Origin: Comamonas sp. KCTC 72670
GTDB taxonomy: Bacteria; Myxococcota; Myxococcia; Myxococcales; Myxococcaceae
Assembly (NCBI GenBank): GCA_014656495.1
Contig: BNCN01000005.1
Coordinates: 1 to 64,000 of the forward strand
Length of the DNA: 64,000 nt
Direction: 5' to 3'
The translations under genes and the position numbers were made by a program. Within the stretch, counting starts at the first letter, position 1; each line of letters begins with the position of its first letter. Of the stretch, positions 33,252-42,229 are shown in pieces. Below the pieces are notes generated by a model, which was not told where the DNA came from, made no database searches, and saw only the letters and a list, made by a program, of their open reading frames with translations.

Positions 33252-34442
33252 ATGCAACGGTTTTCGGCGTCGTGCGTCACGGTCGTGCTTTTCGCTCTCA
33301 TGTTCTCCTGCAGCGCGGGACCGCGCGCGGAGGACGGTGATGCCGGAGCGGTCCGGCAGGGGCTGGCGCTCGCCTCGCCGCGCAAGCTGCTGCCCTTCGT
33401 CACGTTGGAAGACGGGCGCGTGCTGGCCGCGGGCGGGCATGACGGCCACCGCACGCTGTCGAGCTGCGAGGTGTTCGAGCCCGCGACGGGCCGCTGGGAG
33501 GAGACGGGCGCGCTGCGCACGCGCCGACGCAACCACGCGGCGGTGCGGTTGAAGGACGGGCGCGTGCTGGTGATGGGCGGTTCGAACGGCGTGGCCATGG
33601 GCGCGCTGTCGGAGGCGGAGGTGTACTCGCCTGCTGCTGGGATGTGGACGGAGGTGGCTCGCATGACAGTGGCTCGCAACGACCCGGCGGCGGTGCGGCT
33701 GGCGGATGGGCGGGTGCTGGTGGCGGGCGGCACGGATGTGGACCAGCGGCCCCTGCGCTCGGCGGAGGTGTTCGACCCGGAGACGGGGACGTGGGGCTTC
33801 GTGGCACCTCCCGGCTTCGTGCGGGGCGGCGCCCAGACGGCGGTGCTGCTGGACACGGGCAAGGTGCTCTTCGTGAGCGGGCTCCAGTCGGAGCTGTATG
33901 ACCCGGTGACGGGCCTCTGGGAGAAGGCGGGCCTCGCGGGCGGCGCGGCGGGGACGCACCGGCTGGCGCACTCGGTGACGTTGCTACCGGATGGGCGCGT
34001 GCTGGTGGTGGGCGGGACGACGGCGCGCGCGGCGTCCACGGCGGAGGTGTACTCGCCGCGGACGGGAACGTGGACGCTGGTGAGCGCGCCCCAGGTTCCG
34101 CGCGAGCACCACGCCACGGTGGTGTTGCCGGATGGCGCGGTGCTGGTGATGGGCGGCGAGCACTACACGACGGGGGCGCTCGCGTCCGTGGAGCGCTTCG
34201 ACCCGAGGACGGAGACGTGGTCGTCCGAGCCCGCATTGGAGGAGCCACGCGAGAAGCTGGGCGCCCTGGCGCTGGTGGATGGCGCGGTGCTGGTGATGGG
34301 CGGCGGCAACGAGGCGATGGGCATGCTCGTCGAGGCGGAGCGCTATGTGCCAGGGACGTGCGGCGTGGGGCCGTGCTCGGCGCCGCAGCCGGCCAGCGCG
34401 CAGGGCGTGGCGGTCCTCCCGGTGTCTGGGGTGGTGGAGTGA
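33252..34442 (+). CDS. Kelch-repeat lipoprotein
   Basis: A 396-residue lipoprotein (lipobox FSCS, Cys20) made of about seven kelch-type blades. Each contains words such as GRVLVMGGSN, AEVYSPAAGMWTEVA and DGRVLVAGGTD. Together they should fold as a single beta-propeller on the cell surface or in the periplasm. Such myxobacterial kelch lipoproteins are numerous and probably bind sugars or proteins. The start is ATG 33252; a longer frame to 33114 has no coding character. It is a separate unit with 200 bases after it. Confidence 0.85.
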   Translation: MQRFSASCVTVVLFALMFSCSAGPRAEDGDAGAVRQGLALASPRKLLPFVTLEDGRVLAAGGHDGHRTLSSCEVFEPATGRWEETGALRTRRRNHAAVRLKDGRVLVMGGSNGVAMGALSEAEVYSPAAGMWTEVARMTVARNDPAAVRLADGRVLVAGGTDVDQRPLRSAEVFDPETGTWGFVAPPGFVRGGAQTAVLLDTGKVLFVSGLQSELYDPVTGLWEKAGLAGGAAGTHRLAHSVTLLPDGRVLVVGGTTARAASTAEVYSPRTGTWTLVSAPQVPREHHATVVLPDGAVLVMGGEHYTTGALASVERFDPRTETWSSEPALEEPREKLGALALVDGAVLVMGGGNEAMGMLVEAERYVPGTCGVGPCSAPQPASAQGVAVLPVSGVVE

Positions 34443-34642
34443 GCGGGGGCGCGCTGGGGCAGCCGGTCCGAGGGGCATGCCGGCCTCCTGCACCTTGATT
34501 CCGTTGGGTGTGCGTGAGTCCGTTCCCTGCGCGCCTGGGACGATGGGCGCGCGGGGCGTGGCTGCCTTCTCGACGTCCGGGCTTGTCGCGGGCGTAAGCG
34601 GCGCCAGTGACTCGGGCCTCCCTGCTGGAGGAGAGTGCGGGC

Positions 34643-35017
34643 ATGAACCCGAGGATGGCGCCGCTGGTGATGTCGACGTGGCTGTTGGCGTGTGGTGGCG
34701 CGGAGCCGCAGCAACTCTCCTACGTGGGATGGGCGGAGCGGTCGGCGGCCTCGGTCTGCGCGCACACCGAGCTGTGCGGAACGCTGGAGGTGTCTCGCGA
34801 CCAGTGCGAGGCAGACCTCTTCGCCGCCTACGCGGAGGTGGAGGCCACACTCGCGCGTGGCGACACCGGCGCGAAGGCGGGCTGCGTGCAGTGCATGCGC
34901 ATCCGCGCCGAGGAGTTCGATGCGGCCACCGCGAGTGGTTGTCAGCAGGTCCCCAATGAGGCCCGGTTGCTCGCGGTGTGCGGCGAGGGCAACGCGGCCT
35001 GTGCGGGCGTGCCCTGA
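34643..35017 (+). CDS. Small Cys-rich lipoprotein
   Basis: A 124-residue protein with lipobox LLAC (Cys17). It has about eight more Cys in the mature part, some spaced CXXC (CVQC), which suggests a disulfide-stabilised helical domain. ATG 34643 follows GGAGGAG by about 10 bases, so it is chosen over the in-frame upstream ATG 34607. It probably sits at the outer membrane. I recognise no family. It lies 121 bases before the M24 peptidase gene, in the same direction. Confidence 0.72.
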   Translation: MNPRMAPLVMSTWLLACGGAEPQQLSYVGWAERSAASVCAHTELCGTLEVSRDQCEADLFAAYAEVEATLARGDTGAKAGCVQCMRIRAEEFDAATASGCQQVPNEARLLAVCGEGNAACAGVP

Positions 35018-35138
35018 CGCGCGCGAGTTGAGGGCTGCTCAACGCGTTCCGGAGTCTCCGGCCTCACGGGGCCCGTGCGCGGCATGACGCGCGAAGTCCG
35101 CGCGCGCCGCGTGGCCGTGCGTGACAGACTGCGCGGCC

Positions 35139-36548
35139 ATGCGCACCCGGACCTTGCTGCTTGCCCCGTTGCTGCTCTCCACTTCCTGCGCCACCGTTGC
35201 TCCCTCGGCGCAGACCTCGGACGCCGCCGAGAAGACCGCGGCGAAGGTGCCCACGCCCGAGCGGCCCTTCGGCACCCTGCGTGAGCAGTCGCAGCGCCAG
35301 CAGGCCTGGCTGGCCGAGCGCATGGAGAAGGCCCTGCCTCAGCTCATGCGGAAGTACGGCGTGGACATGTGGGTCATCCCCATGCGCGAGTACAACGAGG
35401 ACCCTGTCTTCAAGGCGCTCGTGTCGCCCACGACGTTCGCCGCGCGCCGCCGGACCATCTACGTGTTCTTCGACCGGGGCCCGGAGCAGGGCATCGAGCG
35501 GCTCGCGCTGGGCGGAGGCTCGCAGGGCGGTATCTACACGCCCCGCCGCGCGCAGCGGCAGGTGGACGGCGGCGGAGTGAATCGTCAGGCGGAGCTGTGG
35601 GGCCCCGAGCAGTGGCAGGTGCTCAAGCAGGTGCTGGAGGAGCGGCAGCCGAAGTCCATCGCGCTCAACGTGTCGCGCACCTTCGCCTTCGCGGACGGCC
35701 TCAGCCATGGCGAGTACGAGGGCATGGCGGAGGCGCTCGGGTCGGACTGGGTGAAGCGCTTCACGTCGGTGGACGGGCTGGCGGTGGACTTCATCGCGTG
35801 GCGCTCGGCGGACGAGGTCCGGTTCTACGAGGAGCAGACGAAGCTCGCGTGGAACATCATCGAGACGGCCTTCTCCAACCAGGTCGTCACCCCGGGCGTC
35901 ACGACCACTCGTGACGTGGAGTGGTGGATGCGGCAGCGGCTGGCGGACCTGGGGCTGGAGACGTGGTTCCAGCCCTCCGTGGATGTGCAGCGGCAGGGCA
36001 CCGACGACAAGGGGTTGGGCGAGAACCCGGTCATCCAGCGCGGCGATGTGCTGCACTGCGACTACGGCGTCACCGCGCTGGGGCTCAACACCGACACCCA
36101 GCACATGGGCTACGTGCTGCGCGAGGGTGAGACGGACGTGCCCGAGGGGTTGAAGGCCGCGCTGAAGGCGTCCAACCGGCTGCAGGACATCGTGTTCGAG
36201 GAGCTGCGTCCGGGGCGCTCGGGCAATGACATCCTGCGCGTCTCGCGGGAGCGGATGCGCGCCGAGGGCATCAACGGCACGGTGTACTCGCATCCCATTG
36301 GCCTGCACGGCCACGGCGCCGGTCCCATGGTGGGCCTGTGGGACCGGCAGGAGGGCGTGCCCGGCAATGGCGACCACCTGGTGATTGCGAACCAGTGGTA
36401 CTCCATCGAGCTCCAGGCCACGTCCGCGGTGCCGGAGTGGAACGGCCAGTTGCTGCGCTCGGCGCAGGAAGAGGACATCACCCTCGACGCCGAGGGCCGC
36501 GTGCACTGGGCCTGGAAGCGTCAGACGGACTTCCACCTGGTGCGCTGA
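35139..36548 (+). CDS. M24-family metallopeptidase, lipoprotein
   Basis: A 469-residue protein with signal and lipobox STSC (Cys17) and a C-terminal M24 (Xaa-Pro aminopeptidase-like) fold. Metal-site residues are visible: Asp in VLHCDYGV, Asp in LNTDTQHMGY, His in LHGHGAGPMVG, Glu in SIELQAT, and a final Glu in AQEEDITL. N-terminal residues 55-250 form the creatinase-like first domain. Most M24 enzymes are cytoplasmic; a lipid-anchored version would act on peptides outside the cell or in the periplasm. ATG 35139 gives a normal signal peptide; an in-frame GTG at 35121 precedes it. A strong hairpin follows the stop. Confidence 0.88.
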   Translation: MRTRTLLLAPLLLSTSCATVAPSAQTSDAAEKTAAKVPTPERPFGTLREQSQRQQAWLAERMEKALPQLMRKYGVDMWVIPMREYNEDPVFKALVSPTTFAARRRTIYVFFDRGPEQGIERLALGGGSQGGIYTPRRAQRQVDGGGVNRQAELWGPEQWQVLKQVLEERQPKSIALNVSRTFAFADGLSHGEYEGMAEALGSDWVKRFTSVDGLAVDFIAWRSADEVRFYEEQTKLAWNIIETAFSNQVVTPGVTTTRDVEWWMRQRLADLGLETWFQPSVDVQRQGTDDKGLGENPVIQRGDVLHCDYGVTALGLNTDTQHMGYVLREGETDVPEGLKAALKASNRLQDIVFEELRPGRSGNDILRVSRERMRAEGINGTVYSHPIGLHGHGAGPMVGLWDRQEGVPGNGDHLVIANQWYSIELQATSAVPEWNGQLLRSAQEEDITLDAEGRVHWAWKRQTDFHLVR

Positions 36549-36570
36549 ATACGGAGCCCGTGAGGCGTGG

Positions 36571-36597
36571 CGCGCGGCTCCAAGCAGGAGCCGCGCG
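36571..36597. terminator. Bidirectional hairpin between M24 and large lipoprotein genes
   Basis: CGCGCGGCTCC, loop AAGCA, GGAGCCGCGCG: a perfect 11-bp stem between two convergent stop codons (36548 and 36603). There is no U-tract on either side, but it is the only stem in the gap. Confidence 0.6.
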
Positions 36598-36602
36598 GGG
36601 CC

Positions 36603-38453
36603 TCACTGCTGCAGCCGTGTGACGGTGTCGCCCAGCAACGCCCACGGGGTCCCGTCGTCGTCGAGCTGAATCCCAAACAAGGGGTAGTCCGCGATGAGTT
36701 GGCTGGGCTCCGCGCCCGTGGCTCGGAGCCGGCTGAGGTAGGCCCGTCCGGAGAGGGTGTACCTGCTGCGTTCATTCCAGATCAGCCAGGGCTCGAGGTC
36801 GGGGCCGACGATGATTCGGAGGGCGTCGTATCTGCCAGAGGCTAGCCCGATGCCAATTCTCTCTGACGGGGTCCAGTTGGGTTGTGCTGCGTCCAGCGAC
36901 GCGGACGAGAAGCGAAGCGCCTCGTCGAGGGACTTGTGTCCGTAGTCGTCAATGATGACGGGCGGCTCGTAGTTCGTTTCAATCCAGGCCATGACGACGC
37001 GACGATCTGGCTGAATCGAAAGGGTGAGTCCGCTCGGGGCAAGGGTTGCTCTGAACGGGATGGGCTCGCCCACGGGAACCCACTCTCCGTTCTCGAACGT
37101 TCTGACGTGAATGTAGTTGTGGCGCGGCTCGAGACCGCCAGTCACTTCCACCCAGCTCACGACCACTCGCGTGTCATCCGTGGCGAGGGCCAGCTCCGCG
37201 GGGGGCGTTTGGGACGCTGGGTTTCCATTGTGAAGTTCGCCGAGGGTCTGCCACGCGGTGCCTGTCCAGCGGATGACGCGAACCGCCGGTTGGTTCGGCG
37301 CGGTGCTCCCCTCGATGGCGAGGATGGGTCTGCCTTGTGGCGCCAGCACCATCGTGACGTGGGGGGACTGTGCCAGCGTTTCGTAGGGAGCCGGCAGGTG
37401 TTCCCACTTCGTCCCGGTGTAGGTCGCGACACGAAGGACGCTCATCCCGGTGGTCGTGTTCTTCTCGAACCATCGGGCGAGAAGGACACCGTCGCGGCTC
37501 GCCACCTCGTAGAAGGGAGGGGGCCCTGTGAGCTCATTCGCTGCTCGCGGTAGTGCGAGCCGATGCCAGGCCTCACCGTCCCATTGCTGGATGATCGGCT
37601 CGCGGTCTTCGAACCAGCTGTAATCAGTGTATGCAACGACGGGCAGTGTCTTTGATTCACTGCGGACAATCGTGAATGAAGCTTGCAGCGGGTCGACCCG
37701 ATCCGGGAACAAGGGCTCCGCCACGCTGGCAAAAGGCGAGTAGGTGGCGGAGTGCATGAATGCGGTGTCCGGCAGATTCAGGGCGAGCGGGTTGCCGGCC
37801 AGGTCGGTCATCGTCCGCTGGAGCAGCGTGGCGCGCAGCTCGACGTACGGCTGGATTGGCGCTGTTGGCACCAACTCGAGAACGGTTCCGCCCTCGCTGA
37901 GCACGGCTTGATGTGCGAGGGGGACTGGGAGGCTACCGAACTCGCTTTCTTGCAGGTCGGTGGGCGCGGACGAGAGGGATTCCGGCAGCAGCGGCTCCGA
38001 GAACACGAACGCCATCGGTGAGGAAACCGACGGGTAGCGACGGCCAGGCTTCACGGAGACCACGGTAGGCGGCGTGCGGTCCACCGTGACGGCCACCGCT
38101 TCGGCGTCGACGTGCTTGCCGTCAACCCAGACGCGAGCCTTGAACTCGAAGCGGCCCTCCGCGTGCGTGGCGCAGTCGACGACGTGCTGGTACGGGGCCT
38201 CCAGCCGCGTGGGCGCCTCGTCGTTCGTGATGAGTTGGACTCGCTCCGCAGTGGCGTCTTCGACAGAGACGGAGAGGGTCCACATCCCCTCCCGGCAGTA
38301 CGCGGGGCCTTGGGTCTGCACGGAGACGCGCAGCGCGGGCGGGCGTTCCTCGGGGGGAGTCGGGGAGGACGGGGAGCTGTCGCAAGCGGGTGTTCCCAGC
38401 GTCGCGCAGAGCAGCGGAAGCGCCCACGGGGCGCGGGTACGGCGGGGGTTCAT
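36603..38453 (-). CDS. Large lipoprotein with Ig-like and sialidase/propeller-like domains
   Basis: A 616-residue lipoprotein (lipobox TPAC, Cys24). After a short Pro/Ser linker comes an Ig-like beta-sandwich (about residues 40-140). A second bacterial Ig domain of the Big_5 type follows, with RTPPTVVSVKPGRRYPSVSSPMAFVFSEPLLPESL. From about residue 235 to the end is a repeat domain with WDGEAWHRL, YTGTKWEHL and WTGTAWQTLGEL, words of the sialidase or bacterial propeller kind. Base use is less GC-biased than in its neighbours. It probably sits on the cell surface and binds ligands. No catalytic residues were identified. The start, ATG 38453, follows a weak AAAGGT. Confidence 0.78.
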   Translation of the reverse strand: MNPRRTRAPWALPLLCATLGTPACDSSPSSPTPPEERPPALRVSVQTQGPAYCREGMWTLSVSVEDATAERVQLITNDEAPTRLEAPYQHVVDCATHAEGRFEFKARVWVDGKHVDAEAVAVTVDRTPPTVVSVKPGRRYPSVSSPMAFVFSEPLLPESLSSAPTDLQESEFGSLPVPLAHQAVLSEGGTVLELVPTAPIQPYVELRATLLQRTMTDLAGNPLALNLPDTAFMHSATYSPFASVAEPLFPDRVDPLQASFTIVRSESKTLPVVAYTDYSWFEDREPIIQQWDGEAWHRLALPRAANELTGPPPFYEVASRDGVLLARWFEKNTTTGMSVLRVATYTGTKWEHLPAPYETLAQSPHVTMVLAPQGRPILAIEGSTAPNQPAVRVIRWTGTAWQTLGELHNGNPASQTPPAELALATDDTRVVVSWVEVTGGLEPRHNYIHVRTFENGEWVPVGEPIPFRATLAPSGLTLSIQPDRRVVMAWIETNYEPPVIIDDYGHKSLDEALRFSSASLDAAQPNWTPSERIGIGLASGRYDALRIIVGPDLEPWLIWNERSRYTLSGRAYLSRLRATGAEPSQLIADYPLFGIQLDDDGTPWALLGDTVTRLQQ

Positions 38454-38736
38454 GAAAGACCTTTGAGAGGACACGCCAAACCGTCGAGGCGGGACTCGGC
38501 ACGTGCAGCTTGGCCCGAGTCCCTGCCTGGCGACAACGCCGGGCCCGGTGGGTGTCCCCGCGCGCAGGGACCCGCCAGCGGTGCCGTCCCTGACCACGCC
38601 GCCGCGTTCCTCCGGACAGGCGCCCGCTCAGGGCACGTGTCCTTCATGACCCGGTGAAAGAACACCCTCGCGGGACGTGTCAGCTCAAGCCCGTCGTCCG
38701 CGCACGAACACGGAAGGCAGGCCGGGAGCTCCGCGC

Positions 38737-39900
38737 TCAGGGGGGCGTCGCGCCCGTCATGGACTGGAGCAGCGTCACCAGCGCGCGCTTCTCCTCGTTC
38801 GTGAGGTCCAGCGGCACCATGGTCTCCGTCTTCTTGCCCACGAAGGTGCCGGGCGCGCCGCCGCCGTCGTTGTAGAAGTCGATGACCTCTTCCAGCGTGG
38901 CCTGCTCGCCGGTGTGCATGTACGGCGCCGTCAGCGTCAGGTTGCGCAGCGACGGCGTGCGGAACGCCCCCTCCAGCGTCTCGCGGTTCGCCTGGGTCCG
39001 CAGCGTCTGGAGCCGGGCCGCGATGGTGCCGGTGGGCGCGTCACTGTGGCGGCTGGCGGCGTTGAACTCCCAGTCCAGCAGCGGCGTCAGCACGCTCCAC
39101 TGGCCCCCTGCGCCCGGGCTGCTGTCCTCCACGCCGATGTTGTGGAACAGGTCATCGGTGAGCGCCGGGCCCTTGTGGCACACGATGCACTGGCCCTTGC
39201 GCAGGAACGTCTTCAACCCCAGGTAGGCCGGGTCCGCCTCCGCCTGACCCGCCTCCACCGCCGTGAGGAAGCGGCGCACGTCCGCGTCGAACGGCGCGTC
39301 GATGCGCACCAGCGTCCGCTGATAGGCGGCCATCGCCTTGCCCACGTTGGCCAGCAGCGCGTCATCCGTCGCCTCCGCGGGCGTCGTCCCGAAGAGCGCC
39401 TGGTACTCGGTGACGTAGTTGGCGTCGGTGTCGAGCCGGGCACGCACCACCTGCGCGTCCGAGTTCATCTCCACCGGGTTGAGCAGCGGCAGGATGGCCT
39501 GGCTCCAGAGCCGGTCCGCCCGGCCGTCCCACATGAACCAGCGGTGGTAGGCCACGTTCAGCAGGGTGGGCGGGTTGCGCTCGGACAGGTGCCCGTCGCA
39601 CCCCTGCGCCCTGGCGGTGCTGACCGTGAGGCCCTCGCCGCCGTGGCAGCTCGCGCAGGACACCGTGCCGCAGCGTGACAAACCGGCGTCGTGAAACAGC
39701 CGGTCGCCCAGCGCCTCCGCGCGCGCCACGCCGTCCATGCGGTTGGTGCTGTCCCGAGGCGGCTGCCGCCCCAGGCTGTGCAGGCTGCGGAGCTGGTCCA
39801 GCTCGTCGAGGTTGGGGAAGGCTTCTTCGGATTCACACGCCAGGCCCGACCCGCCAAGGACCAGGGCGAGCGTCACGGCGCGCAAGCGATACACAGTCAT
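38737..39900 (-). CDS. Di-haem cytochrome c peroxidase/MauG-like lipoprotein
   Basis: A 387-residue protein with lipobox GLAC (Cys22). Two c-type haem sites, CASCH and CIVCH, lie in the order of bacterial cytochrome c peroxidases and MauG. Supporting text includes NPPTLLNVAYHRWFMWDGRADRLWSQAILPLLNPVEM, FHNIGVED and a C-terminal RNLTLTAPYMHTGEQATLEEVIDFYNDGGG, which carries the Met ligand region. It should reduce hydrogen peroxide or oxidise a partner in the periplasm. The lipid anchor is unusual for the family. It is a separate unit on the minus strand; its ATG follows a weak TTGGGTG. Confidence 0.93.
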   Translation of the reverse strand: MTVYRLRAVTLALVLGGSGLACESEEAFPNLDELDQLRSLHSLGRQPPRDSTNRMDGVARAEALGDRLFHDAGLSRCGTVSCASCHGGEGLTVSTARAQGCDGHLSERNPPTLLNVAYHRWFMWDGRADRLWSQAILPLLNPVEMNSDAQVVRARLDTDANYVTEYQALFGTTPAEATDDALLANVGKAMAAYQRTLVRIDAPFDADVRRFLTAVEAGQAEADPAYLGLKTFLRKGQCIVCHKGPALTDDLFHNIGVEDSSPGAGGQWSVLTPLLDWEFNAASRHSDAPTGTIAARLQTLRTQANRETLEGAFRTPSLRNLTLTAPYMHTGEQATLEEVIDFYNDGGGAPGTFVGKKTETMVPLDLTNEEKRALVTLLQSMTGATPP

Positions 39901-40085
39901 CACCCAACTCGTCTTTCTGCGAAGGACCCGGGAAGCTTCGCGTCCCCTTCGACGCGAATCAATCCACAAGGCCCTCTTGCTCGAAGGGCGAGTTCGTGCT
40001 GATGCCGGGACGCCGCCTCGCCTGCCCCAGGGGGCGAGGACGGGCGGCGTCCGGTTCGGACTTCAAGACGTCAGGACGCCGGACT

Positions 40086-40496
40086 TCAGGCGCCGCAGCT
40101 CAGCGAGAAGTCGCGGGTGGCGGTGCCGTAGTCGTTCACCTTCACGGTGGTGGGCTCCGGGGTGATGGACGGCGTGGCGCCCGCCTCGCACTTCAGGCCG
40201 CCGCCCACGGACAGGCCGACCTGGAGGTCGGTGTTGCTGGGCACGCCCGTCACCGTGAACGAGCAGCGGTTGCCGCGGCTGGGCTTCACCATGGCCCGGC
40301 CGAGCCCGACGGTGGGCGCGTCCGGCGACGCCACGACGACCTGCAACTGCCCGCAGGCTTCGTCAGCACGCAGCCCGCTCTCCGGCAGGCGGACGACGCC
40401 GGCGATGGTGGCGTTGCCCTCGCGGCCTCCACCACCGCCCGTGGTGGCGCAACCGGATGCGGCAAGGACCAGGGCGGCTACGGCAATGCGATACAT
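40086..40496 (-). CDS. Small lipoprotein, function unknown
   Basis: A 136-residue protein with lipobox ASGC (Cys16) and a Gly-rich linker (GGGGG). A small beta-rich domain follows, with paired Cys (ACGQLQVVVAS, NRCSFTVTGVP, LKCEAG and a C-terminal SLSCGA). It reads like a single carboxypeptidase-regulatory or Ig-type sandwich (FTVTGVPSNTDLQVGLSV). A ligand or partner is not suggested by the neighbours. It lies 185 bases downstream of the peroxidase start on the same strand. Confidence 0.72.
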   Translation of the reverse strand: MYRIAVAALVLAASGCATTGGGGGREGNATIAGVVRLPESGLRADEACGQLQVVVASPDAPTVGLGRAMVKPSRGNRCSFTVTGVPSNTDLQVGLSVGGGLKCEAGATPSITPEPTTVKVNDYGTATRDFSLSCGA

Positions 40497-40921
40497 GAAA
40501 TCCTCAATTCTTATGGGTTGAGATGGCGGTTGGGTCGCCGTGCAAGCGGACTACGATGCGCGCCCAAGACAATTGCGACGGGAATTCATTCCAACCAGTC
40601 CATGCGTTCTTGGAGGGCGCGGGATTTGAACAATTCCCCTGGATTCCCGGGCGGTTCAGAACGCCGGGTGGTGGTCGGTGAACACGCGCGGTGACCTTCC
40701 ATCAGCGGAAGTCATCAGCCGAATCAAATACAGACGGGAGGCGCCTCCGTCACGGCGGTCCGTCCCAAAGACGGACACCGAAGTCCCGATTCCGGTCATG
40801 TCAGGAATTGGAAATCCGGGCCGATTCCCAGCGGAGCGTGCGTCCCTGCCGCCGCCGCGCGCTCTGCTGTCAGCGCCTCCGCGGGCCCCCACGGTGAAGG
40901 AGACGCAGAGGAGGCGACACC
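40497..40921. other. Intergenic region with hairpin and tRNA-like fragment
   Basis: Contains no gene I can support. GTCCGTC-CCAAA-GACGGAC (40758-40776) is a perfect 7-bp hairpin in the leader of the DUF2267 gene. At 40611-40631 the minus strand reads like the T-loop and 3' acceptor end of a tRNA (GTTCAAATC, then CCGC, then a CCCTCCA end), but the 5' half and a matching T-stem are absent. AT content is higher than nearby, which suits promoters for both flanking genes. Confidence 0.35.
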
Positions 40922-41380
40922 ATGTCGATACAGAAGCAGGAGCGCACGACCTCGTGGACGGGGTTGGGCGTGGGGACGGACCTCAAATCGTTTCTGGACA
41001 CAATTTCCTCCCAGATTCCGGACTACGAGGCGGACAGGGCGGCGGAAGCGGTGTTCTGCGCGCTGTCGGAGCGGCTGTCCGCGTCGTGGGTGGCGCACCT
41101 GCGCGAGCAGCTTCCTCCGGACATCCGCGACACGTTGAGCGTCTGCCACCGGCACCAGGGTGAAGCCCCTACGAAGCTGGACCGCGACGACTTCTACTTG
41201 AGGGTGGCCAACCACCTGAACGCCGAGCCGGAGAACGTGCGGCTGGTGCTTCACGGGGTGTTCTCCGCGCTGCACGCGCAGCTCCCGGACGCGGAGGCGA
41301 AGAAGTTGGAGCAGCAGCTCCCCGCCTGGCTCCAGGGCACGTGGGCCGCCGCGCGGCTGCACGTGGACCGGCCGTATTGA
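40922..41380 (+). CDS. DUF2267 domain protein
   Basis: A 152-residue soluble, helical protein of the DUF2267 family. The family segments FLDTISSQIPDYEADRAAEAVFCALSERLSASWVAHLREQLPPDIRD and DDFYLRVANHLN are clear. DUF2267 proteins are common in soil bacteria beside stress genes and have no known activity. ATG 40922 is preceded by GAGGAGG at a good distance. There is a leader hairpin upstream. It is convergent with the outer-membrane barrel gene. Confidence 0.87.
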   Translation: MSIQKQERTTSWTGLGVGTDLKSFLDTISSQIPDYEADRAAEAVFCALSERLSASWVAHLREQLPPDIRDTLSVCHRHQGEAPTKLDRDDFYLRVANHLNAEPENVRLVLHGVFSALHAQLPDAEAKKLEQQLPAWLQGTWAAARLHVDRPY

Positions 41381-41435
41381 AGCCGTGTCACCGGGCGTCC
41401 GGGCCGTGGGGGTCCGGACGCCTCCGCCGCCCTCA

Positions 41436-42119
41436 TCAATAGGTACCGCCCAGCGACAGCACCGCGGCGTAGCGGCCGTCCAGCGCGCCCGTCTCCCGGC
41501 TTCGGGGGGCGAAGCCCTGGTCGAAGAGGAAGTTGTAGTTCACCCGCGCGTCGGCGGTGATGAGCTGGCCCACCTGGTAGCGCAGGCCCACGCCCGCCGG
41601 GACGTAGCCGCTGGTGTCGTCGGAGAAGCCGCGCAGCGCGCCCCGGGCATCGTTGCGGACGTTGTAGTGGTCCAGGCCGATGCCCGCGAGCACGTAGGGC
41701 TGGAGGCGCGTGTCGGTGAGGTTGCCCACGACGACGGCCTGGCCGGCGTTGCGCACGATGTCCGGGCCGCCCCGGCTGTCTTCCAGCAGGCCCCCGCGGT
41801 CGTCGATGTCGCTCAGGCCGCCGCTGTAGCCCAGCTCGAGCGCGACGAACGGGTGGGGCCGGTAGCCCAGGGCGGCGCCGTAGGAGAAGCCGGGGGTGAG
41901 CTCCGGCGCGAGCTGGCCGGTGTAGCCCTCCAGCCCGCCGCCGAGCTGCGCGTAGATGCCGGTGTCGGCCCGCGGCTGTTCCCGGCGCTGCTCCTGGTAC
42001 GCCACCGTCTGCGCGGAGCGCATGTCCGGTTCTTCGTAGGGGCGGTCATCCATCTGGGCCAGCGCCGCGCCACCCCAGAGCGTCGCCGTGCACAGCGCGC
42101 CACGTCCGAGTGCCTTCAT
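41436..42119 (-). CDS. Outer-membrane beta-barrel protein
   Basis: A 227-residue protein with a signal peptide (cut near ALA-QM, residue 22). A short Glu/Arg/Gln-rich segment (to about 60) precedes an eight-strand-type barrel with alternating strands such as GIYAQLGGGLEGYTG, GFSYGAALGYRPHPFVALELGYSGG, LQPYVLAGIGLDHY and a final LSLGGTY. It matches OmpA-like or OmpW-like porin-barrel families without a peptidoglycan-binding tail. AAAGGAG precedes ATG 42119. No substrate is suggested. Confidence 0.82.
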   Translation of the reverse strand: MKALGRGALCTATLWGGAALAQMDDRPYEEPDMRSAQTVAYQEQRREQPRADTGIYAQLGGGLEGYTGQLAPELTPGFSYGAALGYRPHPFVALELGYSGGLSDIDDRGGLLEDSRGGPDIVRNAGQAVVVGNLTDTRLQPYVLAGIGLDHYNVRNDARGALRGFSDDTSGYVPAGVGLRYQVGQLITADARVNYNFLFDQGFAPRSRETGALDGRYAAVLSLGGTY

Positions 42120-42229
42120 GACGGACTCCTTTGTTCGCGTCCGAAAGGCAACGTGGTCCGCGTGGGAGGGCCTGGCAATCAGCCCCACGCGGGCCGTGGG
42201 GCACCTGGTGGGGCTGGCCTTCCCCCCCT

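Noticed and set aside
40600-40640. A possible tRNA gene
   Set aside because: Only the 3' end pattern is present; the T-stem does not pair and no D or anticodon arm was found. Kept only as a low-interest remnant.
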